From contig NZ_FOYW01000001.1 in NCBI RefSeq assembly GCF_900115285.1, positions 1,337,616 through 1,401,615 of the forward strand: a stretch of DNA of 64,000 nucleotides, read 5' to 3'. The translations under genes and the position numbers were made by a program. The stretch's first letter is position 1. Each line of letters begins with the position of its first letter. The DNA is from Marinobacter daqiaonensis (lineage in GTDB: Bacteria; Pseudomonadota; Gammaproteobacteria; Pseudomonadales; Oleiphilaceae). Of this stretch, positions 15,314 through 23,581 are shown one piece after another. A model generated the notes under the pieces. That model was not told the origin of the DNA. It saw only the letters and a program-made list of their open reading frames with translations, and did not search any database.

Positions 15314-15937
15314 ATGACCGAGGACAGACACTTCTACCAACCCGCCGAGGGCCACGGCCTGGCCCACGATCCGTTCAACGCCCTGGTGGCGCCGCGCCCC
15401 ATCGGATGGATATCGTCCCGTGACCGGAACGGCGTGCTCAACCTGGCACCCTACAGTTTCTTCAACGCCTTCAACTACCATCCCCCAATCGTCGGATTCT
15501 CCAGCATCGGCTACAAGGATTCGGTGCGGAACGCCGAGGAAACCGGTGAGTTCTGCTGGAACCTGGTGACACGATCCCTGAGTGAGGCGATGAATGAAAC
15601 CTGCGCCCACGTCGGGCCGGAAGTGGACGAATTCACCCTCTCGGGACTGACTCCGAAGCCATCGCGGGTCATCTCAGCGCCCCACGTTGCGGAGAGTCCG
15701 GTTACGCTTGAGTGCCGTGTGTCCCAGGTATTCCAGCTTACCGGTGCCGACGGGCAGAAGGCAGACACCTGGATGGTGTTTGGCGAAGTGGTTGGCGTTC
15801 ACATCTCCCGCCACCTGATCCGGGATGGAATCTACGACACCGCCGCCGCCGAACCGGTGCTCCGCGGTGGCGGGCCGGCTGACTACTTCACCGTGGGGCC
15901 GGAACAGAAATTCCAGATGCACCGGCCGAAACCCTGA
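15314..15937 (+). CDS. Flavin reductase-like FMN-binding protein
   Basis: 207 residues. Flavin-reductase-like split-barrel domain: ALVAPRPIGWISSRDRNGVLNLAPYSFFN is the family N-terminal motif, and ETGEFCWNLVTRSLSEAMNE follows. Likely binds FMN as a dimer and reduces flavin or uses it in an oxidoreductase reaction. This subgroup (about 200 aa, RPIGWISS) is mostly uncharacterised. AGG lies about 8 nt before the ATG. It stands alone, followed by the esterase-like gene 130 bp later. Confidence 0.85.
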   Translation: MTEDRHFYQPAEGHGLAHDPFNALVAPRPIGWISSRDRNGVLNLAPYSFFNAFNYHPPIVGFSSIGYKDSVRNAEETGEFCWNLVTRSLSEAMNETCAHVGPEVDEFTLSGLTPKPSRVISAPHVAESPVTLECRVSQVFQLTGADGQKADTWMVFGEVVGVHISRHLIRDGIYDTAAAEPVLRGGGPADYFTVGPEQKFQMHRPKP

Positions 15938-16067
15938 TCCCGTCATGCCCCGCTGTCCGGAGCCTCCTCCTTGATAAGTCCGTGTGACGCCCCTAGTGTC
16001 AGAAGGAAGTCACTGCACAAAGTGCACTCGTTCTTTACTGTCCAGACGACAACCAGACGGGGGTAAC

Positions 16068-17369
16068 ATGGACACCGACACCATCAGTGATCACATCGCA
16101 GCTGTCTCCATCCCATTCGAGTCGGCCACATCCCTTCCCCTGGAAGGGATTCTGGAACGCATCGGCGACGCCCGCGTGGTACTGATTGGCGAGGCCTCTC
16201 ACGGCACCTCGGAGTTCTACGTGGCCCGGGAGCGGATCACCCGGGCACTGATCGAGCAGAAGGGCTTCTCCTTCGTCTCCGCCGAGGCGGACTGGCCCGA
16301 CGCGTCGCGGGTTGACCACTACGTTCGCCATGCCGAGTACCCGCCCGGGGAATGGACCGCCTTCGCCCGCTTCCCCACCTGGATGTGGCGAAACCAGGAG
16401 ACCCTCGATTTCGTGGAGTGGCTGCGGCGCCATAACGCGGAACTGGACTTCGACGACCGGGTCGCCTTCCATGGGCTGGACCTTTACAGCCTTTTCAGCT
16501 CCATCAACGAAGTTCTTTCCTATCTCGATCAGGTGGACCCGGAGACCGCCGCCATTGCCCGGCAACGCTATGAATGCCTTGCCCCCTACCGCCATGAGCC
16601 GGTGGAATATGCCAGGGCGGCCCTGAGCCCCCGCTTCCAGGACTGTGAGCCGGATGTCCTGCGCATGCTTTCGGAGCTTTACGAGCGGAGGGCGAAACTG
16701 GAAGCAAAAGACGGCACCCGCTTTTTCAACGCCATGCAGAACGCCCGCCTGATTGCCAACGCCGAGGAGTACTACCGCACCATGCTGTTCGGCACCCACA
16801 GCGGCTGGAACCTGCGGGACACCCACATGTTCGAGACTCTGGAAAGCCTGCTGGAACATTATGGAGAAAACAGCCGCGGCGTTGTCTGGGCCCACAACTC
16901 CCATATCGGGAACTCGGCCGCCACCGACATGAGCCGGCGGGGCGAATTCAATATCGGGCAGCTGTGCCGGGAAAAGTTCGGCAGCAAGATGTACAGCATC
17001 GGCTTCGGCACGGACAACGGCACCGTCGCCGCCGCCGACGACTGGGGCGACCCGGTGGACATCAAGCAGGTGCGGCCATCCAGGGAGGACAGCTACGAAT
17101 ACCTGTGCCACCGCTCCGGGGTTCCGAACTTCACGCTGCCCCTGCGCGGTGGTGACCCGTCACTGGTCAAGGCGCTGGAAAAGCCCCGCCTGGAGCGGGC
17201 CATCGGGGTGATTTACCGGCCCCTCACCGAGCGCCAGAGTCACTACTTCGGTGCCAGCCTGCCTCGCCAGTTCGATGAATACATCTGGTTCGATACCAGC
17301 CAGGCGGTCAGTCCGCTGGGCACGCAGCCTGTGGATGGCGTGCCGGATACCTACCCGTTCGGAGTCTGA
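16068..17369 (+). CDS. Erythromycin esterase family protein
   Basis: 433 residues from the ATG at 16068 (GGGGG ribosome binding site). Conserved residues of the EreA/EreB hydrolase fold: GEASHGTSEF with E42 and H45, AEAD with E73, and WAHNSH with H276 and H279. In Ere enzymes these residues activate water to open macrolide lactones. Many chromosomal members, like this one in an environmental genome, have unknown natural substrates, so macrolide resistance should not be assumed. No signal peptide. Found next to phosphoribosyltransferase or hydrolase genes in other genomes, but not here. Confidence 0.88.
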   Translation: MDTDTISDHIAAVSIPFESATSLPLEGILERIGDARVVLIGEASHGTSEFYVARERITRALIEQKGFSFVSAEADWPDASRVDHYVRHAEYPPGEWTAFARFPTWMWRNQETLDFVEWLRRHNAELDFDDRVAFHGLDLYSLFSSINEVLSYLDQVDPETAAIARQRYECLAPYRHEPVEYARAALSPRFQDCEPDVLRMLSELYERRAKLEAKDGTRFFNAMQNARLIANAEEYYRTMLFGTHSGWNLRDTHMFETLESLLEHYGENSRGVVWAHNSHIGNSAATDMSRRGEFNIGQLCREKFGSKMYSIGFGTDNGTVAAADDWGDPVDIKQVRPSREDSYEYLCHRSGVPNFTLPLRGGDPSLVKALEKPRLERAIGVIYRPLTERQSHYFGASLPRQFDEYIWFDTSQAVSPLGTQPVDGVPDTYPFGV

Positions 17370-17432
17370 CCTTCCGCTCTACAGGGGGAGCCGGCGGATC
17401 AGCGCCGCGCTCCTCCGCCGAAGTCCTCAGGT

Positions 17433-17816
17433 TCAGAAGTTCGACAGATCCTCCTGCAGATCCCGCTTGAGTTCTTCCGGTTCGGTAATCCAAAGGGTAT
17501 CGTCCAGACCGGGGAAAACGCCCACCTCCAGACCGTCTTTGCTGAGGCCCGGCACCCACTTCCGGAAGAAGTCGGGCAGGGAAATGCTTTTCGGAGAGAG
17601 GTCGTCCGAACCCACCCCATACTGGGCGGCAAAATCCGCCGTGGGCCATACCGGCACGTATTCGATATCACTGTCCTCGGATACGATCTTCAGGAAGCGA
17701 TTATCGGTGTTGACCAGTATCCAGATCTCCCGGTCTTCAATCACCTGGCTCAGGAAGTAGTCGTATCTCTCTTCCCCATTCAGCTCAAGCACGCTTTGCA
17801 ACTGGTCGTCGGTCAT
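17433..17816 (-). CDS. DUF2750-like protein
   Basis: 127 residues from the ATG at 17816. Soluble and acidic, with MTDDQLQSVLELNGEERYDYFLSQVIEDREIWIL near the start, followed by VPVWPTADFAAQYG and VFPGLDDTLWITEPEELKRDLQEDL, a layout like DUF2750 proteins (which share the D-R/E-W and P-V-W-P-x-x-x-F/Y-A pattern). Function unknown. The longer frame upstream to 17894 lacks a good start signal. Family assignment is from pattern memory only. Confidence 0.75.
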   Translation of the reverse strand: MTDDQLQSVLELNGEERYDYFLSQVIEDREIWILVNTDNRFLKIVSEDSDIEYVPVWPTADFAAQYGVGSDDLSPKSISLPDFFRKWVPGLSKDGLEVGVFPGLDDTLWITEPEELKRDLQEDLSNF

Positions 17817-18017
17817 AGTCTGGCTCACTGTTCCGCTTGTGTTTCCGGCCGGTCCGGCCCATGAGTGCCATTCTACAGAAAGCGGGCCATTCACCCTGCA
17901 TCGGACTATGCGTACTAGTGCTGCTATGGCGATTGTGGCGGCCTGCTATGCTGCTGTTCGCGCCAGGGGATAGGCCCCCAGGTGGCGCATCATCATCACG
18001 AACTGATGGGTCCGGAC

Positions 18018-18122
18018 ATGAGTAAAGAGCAGAAGCGCATCAAGGAAATCAAGAAAAAGCCACTGTTAACCCCGAAAGAGAAAAAAGCCGCCAAGCGCGA
18101 GAAGCAGAACGCGACAGGCTGA
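18018..18122 (+). CDS. Very small basic protein (34 aa), hypothetical
   Basis: 34 residues, strongly basic: MSKEQKRIKEIKKKPLLTPK followed by another Lys/Arg/Ala-rich half ending NATG. It looks like a genuine short protein because the sequence is amphipathic and coherent, but only a weak ribosome binding site is visible. A strong hairpin 16 bp downstream could terminate it. It overlaps antisense frames only. No function suggested. Confidence 0.5.
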   Translation: MSKEQKRIKEIKKKPLLTPKEKKAAKREKQNATG

Positions 18123-18137
18123 CGGGACAGCTCGACG

Positions 18138-18168
18138 GGCCCCTGCCTGCGACCCGCCGGCAGGGGCC
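18138..18168. terminator. Hairpin between the small basic gene and yajD
   Basis: A perfect 10-bp GC-rich stem (18138-18147 with 18159-18168) and 11-nt loop between two convergent genes. There is no clear T run, so it may be a weak or factor-assisted terminator. Confidence 0.5.
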
Positions 18169-18175
18169 AGGGGCG

Positions 18176-18538
18176 TCACGACTTCTTCGCCATGGCATCC
18201 CGGAGCCCGGCGAACGGATTGTGAGTGGCCGGCTCCCGCTTTTTCTCGGCAACACTTCCGTAACGCACGTCGTTTACCGCCTTGCGATGCTCCTCGTCAT
18301 GACAGTACACGCACAACAGCTCCCAGTTGCTGCCGTCCGACGGATTGTTGTCGTGGTTGTGATCCCTGTGATGCACCGTGAGTTCCCGCAGATTGGCACG
18401 GGTAAACTCCCGGGTGCATCGCCCGCAGACCCACGGATACATCTTCAGGGCCCTCTCCCGATACCCTGCCTCACGCTCGGCGATATACTGACGCTGGGCG
18501 GCCAGTACCTTGTCCAGCTTGCTTCTGTCCCCGTTCAC
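18176..18538 (-). CDS. yajD: YajD-type HNH nuclease family protein
   Basis: 120 residues starting at a GTG with GAGGGAAGG just upstream. Closely matches E. coli YajD in layout: ALKMYPWVCGRCTREF (CxxC), LRELTVHHRDHNHDNNP (the HNH-type HH core), GSNWELLCVYCHDEEH (CxxCH), and a NPFAGL tail. Members bind zinc through the four Cys and have a putative beta-beta-alpha metal nuclease fold; a cellular role is not known. It stands alone on the minus strand. Confidence 0.93.
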   Translation of the reverse strand: MNGDRSKLDKVLAAQRQYIAEREAGYRERALKMYPWVCGRCTREFTRANLRELTVHHRDHNHDNNPSDGSNWELLCVYCHDEEHRKAVNDVRYGSVAEKKREPATHNPFAGLRDAMAKKS

Positions 18539-18652
18539 GAACCTTCCCTCAGCTGTTGTGGCGCTTTGACTGTATCAGTATAGCCTGCTGGCCAGCCATG
18601 GCGACGAGGCCCGGGCAACCGCTCCGGACACAACCCTCACTCCCGAACAGAG

Positions 18653-18967
18653 CTATCCCACCAGATAGCGGACCAGCCCGGCGGCGGCAATACCGACGGC
18701 GATGGCCGGCAACGTCTTCTGCGTGGCAAGCATGATCACGGCCGTGGTTGCCAGGGCGGCGATCGCCCCCGCATCGCCACTGAATGCCATGGGGACGATG
18801 ATCGCAATAAGCACGGAACTGGCCATGGTATTGATAAAGCTCTCGATCCGAGGGCTGATCCGTACGAAGGACATGGCAAAAACGCCGCCAAAACGGGTCA
18901 CCACGGTAACCAGTGCCATCAGTGCAATAATCACCAGAATGCCGGCGGTGGAGGTTTCCACGGTCAT
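18653..18967 (-). CDS. azlD: AzlD-type branched-chain amino acid exporter small subunit
   Basis: 104 residues, about four membrane segments (ILVIIALMALVTVVTRFGGV, FINTMASSVLIAIIVPMAFS, then two more). The first helix with TRFGGVFAM matches AzlD/YgaH. Works with AzlC, encoded just upstream with a 4-bp ATGA overlap, as a two-component exporter of branched-chain amino acids. Confidence 0.88.
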   Translation of the reverse strand: MTVETSTAGILVIIALMALVTVVTRFGGVFAMSFVRISPRIESFINTMASSVLIAIIVPMAFSGDAGAIAALATTAVIMLATQKTLPAIAVGIAAAGLVRYLVG

Positions 18968-19704
18968 TGGTCGTTCTCCCCGGATGCGGGCTCAGGCCCC
19001 TGATGGCGCTCCAGCCAGAAGAAGCCGACCGCACCGCCCGCCAGTGCTCCGGCCACCACGTGCATGTTGGCTGGCAGCCACCGCCACGCGGCCAGCGAGG
19101 CAATCGCGGCCACGGCCCAGGCCAGGAGCGTGCGGGGGGATTTCTTTCCGCCCAGGGCCATGGCCAGCAGGAAGCATCCCAGCACCATGTCCAGCCCCAG
19201 GCTTCGTGGGTTCTGCAGCAGACCGCCGAAGTAGACGCCTATTCCTGTCCCCAGCACCCACGCCAGCCAGAGCACCAGCCCGCCCCCGAGAATCACCTCC
19301 AGATTTTTCCGGCCGCTCTGATATTGCTGGGCGGACACCGCCCAGTTGGCATCGGTAAGCAGCAGCAACAGGCCGTAACGCCTGCCCGGGGGCATCTCCC
19401 GCAGCATGGGGTAAAGCGAGGCGCCCATCAGCAGGTGCCGCGAGTTGATGGCGAACACCACAGCCAACAGCGGGACCAGCGATACCTGGCCTCCCCACAT
19501 ATCGACGGCCGCGAACTGCGATGCACCGGCAAACACAACCGCACTCATCAGCAGTGCCTGCAGGGGCTCCAGCCCTTTCTGTACGGCCGCCAGACCGAAG
19601 GCAGCACCAAACGCCACCACGAACAACGAGATGGGCAGTAACCGGAAAAACTCAGCACGCACTCTGGCGGGCTGAAACTGGTAACGATGGGCATCGGCAG
19701 GCAT
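18964..19704 (-). CDS. azlC: AzlC family branched-chain amino acid exporter large subunit
   Basis: 246 residues with about seven membrane segments. Family motifs: LPISLFVVAFGAAFGLAAVQ, SAVVFAGASQFAAVDMWGG (the FAGASQF signature), INSRHLLMGASLYP and LLLLTDANWAV. Partner of AzlD, which it overlaps by 4 bp. The ATG at 19704 has no strong ribosome binding site. AzlCD (YgaZH in E. coli) exports valine and related amino acids. No Lrp-type regulator gene is adjacent. Confidence 0.9.
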   Translation of the reverse strand: MPADAHRYQFQPARVRAEFFRLLPISLFVVAFGAAFGLAAVQKGLEPLQALLMSAVVFAGASQFAAVDMWGGQVSLVPLLAVVFAINSRHLLMGASLYPMLREMPPGRRYGLLLLLTDANWAVSAQQYQSGRKNLEVILGGGLVLWLAWVLGTGIGVYFGGLLQNPRSLGLDMVLGCFLLAMALGGKKSPRTLLAWAVAAIASLAAWRWLPANMHVVAGALAGGAVGFFWLERHQGPEPASGENDQ

Positions 19705-19955
19705 CGTAGGAATCTAACAGAATCTGACGACCTGATGCGAGACCCATCTGCGTTTCGCCAGGGTCCGGGGAGGAACCCTGACGAGGCCTTAGAAACTACC
19801 GGAAATACGAAAAACGACCGTCCGGTCGGATCACCGGCATCACGGCCCTCCCCTGACACCTTTCTCATCTCATCATGGAGGACCTGGTCTTCCGTGAGCG
19901 CTTTGCCGGTAATCCGGCCCCCGGGGCCCGCCCCCCCGGGGATGGCATTTTCTAG

Positions 19956-20087
19956 CGGTTCGCTTTCCTGGCAGGCGGCATCGTTCTCAACGTGCAGAAG
20001 GAGGAACTGCCGGAAGAAAGAAAAAGCCGTTTCTGGCCCTTCGTCTTTGGCATCATTGGCTACTCCGGCCTGCTTCTGGCAATCTGA
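19956..20087 (+). pseudogene. Remnant of a membrane protein gene (C-terminal part only)
   Basis: An open frame of 43 codons between a stop (19953) and TGA (20085-20087) reads RFAFLAGGIVLNVQKEELPE followed by ERKSRFWPFVFGIIGYSGLL and LAI. This looks like the final hydrophobic part of a multi-pass membrane protein (glycine-rich helix, KEELPEER loop, last helix), but there is no start and the upstream frames are broken. I read it as a decayed gene. The exact family is not recognised. Confidence 0.5.
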
Positions 20088-20191
20088 GGAAAGGCGGACA
20101 CAAACCTTCCGGGCGGCGTCGACATGTACCACCAGCCGGCCGGTGCCACTGGCCTGCCGAAGCGTTGAAAACTCCAGGGTGACCAAGGCAA

Positions 20192-21658
20192 ATGATCCTT
20201 CTTTCCAAACGACGCCATGTATCCTTCCGCAATCTTCTGCTCCTGACCCTAGCGGCCATGGCCCTCGTGGGGTGTGCGAGCTATAACCCTCCGGCCCCTC
20301 TCACCAGCGCGGGCTGCACCACCTCATGGGTGGATGTCGGGCAGCGGCTGGACCAGGCTGGCATCAGGGACGCCCAGGGAACGGAAATTCCCGGCTACCC
20401 CTACCTCAGAGTCAATCGCACACTGATGGATTTCGACCTGGACACTCTCACCCCGGAACAGAAGCGGGAATGGCTCGAACATGCCCTGGATAACGGTGAA
20501 CGGGCACTGCGCGCCCGGCTGAAAAGGCTCGACAGTCATCACGGCTTCGACCCGGCCTGGCTGATGCATTGCGCCCGCCAGCAGGTGGATGCCCTGGTTT
20601 CCGATTCAGATCAATGGCAATCACTGGCAGCCTGGGCCCATCAACCGGACGCCTACCTGGACTGGCGCCGGGTGGTCGGGGCCTATCCCCTGGTGCGCCC
20701 GATACTGGCTTACCAGGTAAGGCAGCTTCAGGAGGAGCAGGCGGAGCTTTTCGGTACCCCGGTGGACGGACCGGAAGCCCGCCTGTTCGCCCCGGCTTTA
20801 CCGGCATCCGACCCGGCGGAAGCCGAGGCCATTCTCGGTCGTGAGGGGGCATGGGGCCCGCTGGGGTTGCCTTCGTTGACTCCTCAGGAAACGGCACGGC
20901 TGCTGGCCCGGCACGCACCCTACCTGATGATGGCCAGTGGCGAGCGGTACGACCAGCCAGGCACCCCCTTCTGGAAAAACGGCGAGTGGCGGATCGAGCC
21001 TCCCGCCCGGGCCTACACCCTGCTCTCTCAAGTCCGTTGGCAGGACCAGTGGCTACCCCAGCTGGTCTATGTCTTCTGGTTCGACAAACGCCCGAAGCCC
21101 CATCCCCTGGACCTTTACGGCGGTCGCCTGGACGGGCTGATCTGGCGGGTGACGCTGGATCATGATGGCGAGGTGGTCCTGTACGAAAGCGTGCATCCCT
21201 GTGGCTGCTACCTCCAGTGGTACCCCAACCCGGACCGGCTCCAGCTCAACCCTGACGCCGTGGGCGACGAGATCATGACCGTTCTGCCCCTGGAACCGCC
21301 GTCCGGTGACGCCGACGAGGCCCGGCCCACCATCCACCTGGAAAGCGGCACCCACTACGTCAGCGATGTGCGTTTCGGGTCTGCTCCGGAGCCCGGAAAA
21401 GCCGCAACATCCTACGGGATGGTTCACTATGACCGGCTTCGGGCACTGCCGGATGGCACCGGAAAGCATCGCAGCCTGTTCCTGCCCAACGGCCTGGTGC
21501 CCGGCACCGCCCGCCTGGAGCGGTTCCTGCTCTGGAACACCGGGGTACTGTCGCCCGGAGGAATGCGTCAGTGGGGACACCATGCCACCGCCTTCATCGG
21601 CAAGCGCCATTTTGACGATCCGGACCTGCTCAACCGTTATTTCAACCCGGCTCCGTAA
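20192..21658 (+). CDS. Predicted lipoprotein of unknown function (488 aa)
   Basis: 488 residues. Signal peptide with lipobox LVGC (lipidated Cys28), so probably anchored in the outer or inner membrane on the periplasmic side. The mature part is rich in Trp, Tyr, Pro and His, with blocks YLMMASGERYDQPGTPFWKN, VYVFWFDKRPKPHPLDLYGG, ESVHPCGCYLQWYPNPDRL and a late LWNTGVLSPGGMRQWGHHATAF. The paired His/Cys motifs (HPCGC, HHA) hint at metal binding or an enzyme active site. I recognise no family. AAGG ribosome binding site. Its 3' end overlaps the convergent GAF-EAL gene by 22 bp. Confidence 0.85.
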   Translation: MILLSKRRHVSFRNLLLLTLAAMALVGCASYNPPAPLTSAGCTTSWVDVGQRLDQAGIRDAQGTEIPGYPYLRVNRTLMDFDLDTLTPEQKREWLEHALDNGERALRARLKRLDSHHGFDPAWLMHCARQQVDALVSDSDQWQSLAAWAHQPDAYLDWRRVVGAYPLVRPILAYQVRQLQEEQAELFGTPVDGPEARLFAPALPASDPAEAEAILGREGAWGPLGLPSLTPQETARLLARHAPYLMMASGERYDQPGTPFWKNGEWRIEPPARAYTLLSQVRWQDQWLPQLVYVFWFDKRPKPHPLDLYGGRLDGLIWRVTLDHDGEVVLYESVHPCGCYLQWYPNPDRLQLNPDAVGDEIMTVLPLEPPSGDADEARPTIHLESGTHYVSDVRFGSAPEPGKAATSYGMVHYDRLRALPDGTGKHRSLFLPNGLVPGTARLERFLLWNTGVLSPGGMRQWGHHATAFIGKRHFDDPDLLNRYFNPAP

Positions 21659-23427
21659 ACATCGGTAGTGGCCCGGCTGTGGTACCAGGAACTGAACGCC
21701 TCCGGATCCAGCGGCCTGGAGATGGCGAAGCTCTGGGCCTCGTCGCACCCCAGCTCGGAAAGCGTCATTCCCATGTCCGGGGGCTCGAACCCCTCGGCGA
21801 CGGTCTGGTAGCCCATGCCATGGGCGAGGTCGATCATCGCCTTGAGCATCATCGTCTGTGATTCCCGTCGCTTGCTGCGGCGGGCTGACGTGAATGCCCG
21901 GTCGATTTTTATGATGTCAGCCGGAACATTGAGAAGGTAGGCAAGGTTACTGTAGCCGGTACCGAAGTCATCGATCGCCAGGCGGATACCTGCACCGGAG
22001 AGCGCCTTGAGCTGCTTGCGGACGGCCAGGCTGTTACCCACCAGGGCGCTTTCCGTCAATTCGAGTTCAAAGCGGTCGGCTGGTACTTTGTCCAGATGCA
22101 GCCGGCTGATCAGATGATCGGTAAAGCCGGCCTCCTCGAAGTTCGAGGCCATGACGTTGGCGGACACCCGCAGCGGCATGCCCTGATCGAACCAGGTGGA
22201 CGCCTGCGCAATGGCGGCATCGAGTACCCAGCGGGTCAGGTGCTTCGCCACGGGTGTATTTTCGATCAGGGGGATAAATTCCGAGGGCGAAATATCGCCA
22301 AGTTCCGGATGATGCCATCGCACCAGGGCTTCGGCGCCGACGCAGCGGCCTGAAGCCAGCGCCACCCGGGGCTGGAAAACCAGGCGAAGCTGCTCCGCGC
22401 CGTCCTGAAGCAGGTGGTGCATGTCGTTCAGCAACCGGAACCGGCGTTGCTGCTCGGTATCCATGGAGGGCGTGAAAACGGCGAGGGAGGATTCCCGAAA
22501 ACGCGCGGTCTGGCAAGCGCTCTGGGCGAGACGGATGATATTGTCGGCCACCGCGTCTTTCGGTAAAAACGAGGCGATGCCAATGCGTGGCCTCACGATT
22601 ATGGCCAGGTTGCGCCACAATGAAGAGCGGCTTAACTGGCGTCCCAGTTGCTCCGCCTCGGCCTTCAGCAGTTCTTGGTCCTCCGTGTCACGCAGGAAAA
22701 GATACTGGCACATGCCGACGGAGTACAGATCTCGATGCCTCCCGACCAGTTCCTCCAGTTGCCGGGCTCCCTCCCGTGCAAGCAGGTCCACCTGGCCACC
22801 GCCCAGAACACGAGTCACCGTGTTGAGCTGGACCACACTGGCCAGCTCGACAAAAAGCCCATGGTACGGCCGGTCGGGATGGTCCCGGGCGAGGTCTTCC
22901 AGATCATCGCCAAACTGGCTCCGGTTTGGTAGCAGGGTCACCGGATCGGTACGCCCCAGGGCATGGCGCAACTCAATCTGGGCCATCACCATGTTGCTGA
23001 GATCCATCAGGCTTTCGAGCTCGTCCTCGGAGGCGGTCCGCGGCTCCGGGCCCAGTACGCAGAGCGTGCCGAGGGTATATCCGTCCCGGGTTGTGAGGGG
23101 CGCACCGGCATAAAACCGCATGCCAAGCTTCGCCTGGGGGCTATCGCGATAGAAGTCGGTGGCCAGCAGGTCCTCCACCACCTCCAGTTCCGAAGTTGCC
23201 GATACGTCGCTGCAGGGGGATTTGTAGCGGGCAACCTCGGTCACCCCGGTGCCAAGGCGGGACTTGAACCACTGCCGGTTTTCATCGGTCAGGGACACGG
23301 CCGCCACGGGCAGGTCAAATATCCTGCAGGCCATGCGGGTGATGCGATCGAACGCCTCGGAGGGCGGTGTATCCAGTATGTCCAACTGCCGCAGCGTGTA
23401 AAGCCGTTGGCGCTCATACTCTGACAT
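21637..23427 (-). CDS. GAF - degenerate GGDEF - EAL protein (probable c-di-GMP phosphodiesterase)
   Basis: 596 residues from the ATG at 23427 (AGGA ribosome binding site). N-terminal GAF (about 20-165; DRITRMACRIFDLPVAAVSL and QWFKSRLG). The GGDEF domain (about 175-330) is degenerate: SVGMCQYLFL replaces the GGDEF strand, so no cyclase activity is expected. EAL domain (about 350-590) with the catalytic set: GAEALVRW, SANVMAS (N), ELTES, DDFGTGYSNLAYL, KIDRAF, AEGFE and CDEAQSF. It should hydrolyse c-di-GMP under GAF control. No membrane segment. The layout matches the protein at 34048-35871, suggesting paralogy. Confidence 0.9.
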   Translation of the reverse strand: MSEYERQRLYTLRQLDILDTPPSEAFDRITRMACRIFDLPVAAVSLTDENRQWFKSRLGTGVTEVARYKSPCSDVSATSELEVVEDLLATDFYRDSPQAKLGMRFYAGAPLTTRDGYTLGTLCVLGPEPRTASEDELESLMDLSNMVMAQIELRHALGRTDPVTLLPNRSQFGDDLEDLARDHPDRPYHGLFVELASVVQLNTVTRVLGGGQVDLLAREGARQLEELVGRHRDLYSVGMCQYLFLRDTEDQELLKAEAEQLGRQLSRSSLWRNLAIIVRPRIGIASFLPKDAVADNIIRLAQSACQTARFRESSLAVFTPSMDTEQQRRFRLLNDMHHLLQDGAEQLRLVFQPRVALASGRCVGAEALVRWHHPELGDISPSEFIPLIENTPVAKHLTRWVLDAAIAQASTWFDQGMPLRVSANVMASNFEEAGFTDHLISRLHLDKVPADRFELELTESALVGNSLAVRKQLKALSGAGIRLAIDDFGTGYSNLAYLLNVPADIIKIDRAFTSARRSKRRESQTMMLKAMIDLAHGMGYQTVAEGFEPPDMGMTLSELGCDEAQSFAISRPLDPEAFSSWYHSRATTDVYGAGLK

Positions 23428-23581
23428 GGGAGCTATCCTTTTCCCACAATGAAGACCGGCACTCCCACGATGGGACCGTGCGGCGTTCACAACAAGTGGA
23501 CTGTTCCCCCAAAGCGTAGACGAAGCTTCCGGTTAATGCGCGGGCCTACCCACCCCACGGCTCTTGGGTTATCGTATCAAC

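Noticed and set aside
16035-17111. Long antisense frame (358 codons) opposite the erythromycin esterase gene
   Set aside because: It is a shadow of the real gene in GC-rich DNA; its sequence has no domain, and the sense frame carries all the family motifs.
16068-17369. Erythromycin esterase as an acquired resistance gene
   Set aside because: Composition equals the neighbours and there are no mobile elements beside it; many chromosomal members have other or unknown roles.
19687-20286. Plus-strand frame of 199 codons across the AzlC upstream gap
   Set aside because: No domain or good start; the real signal there is a short remnant in another frame (19956-20087).
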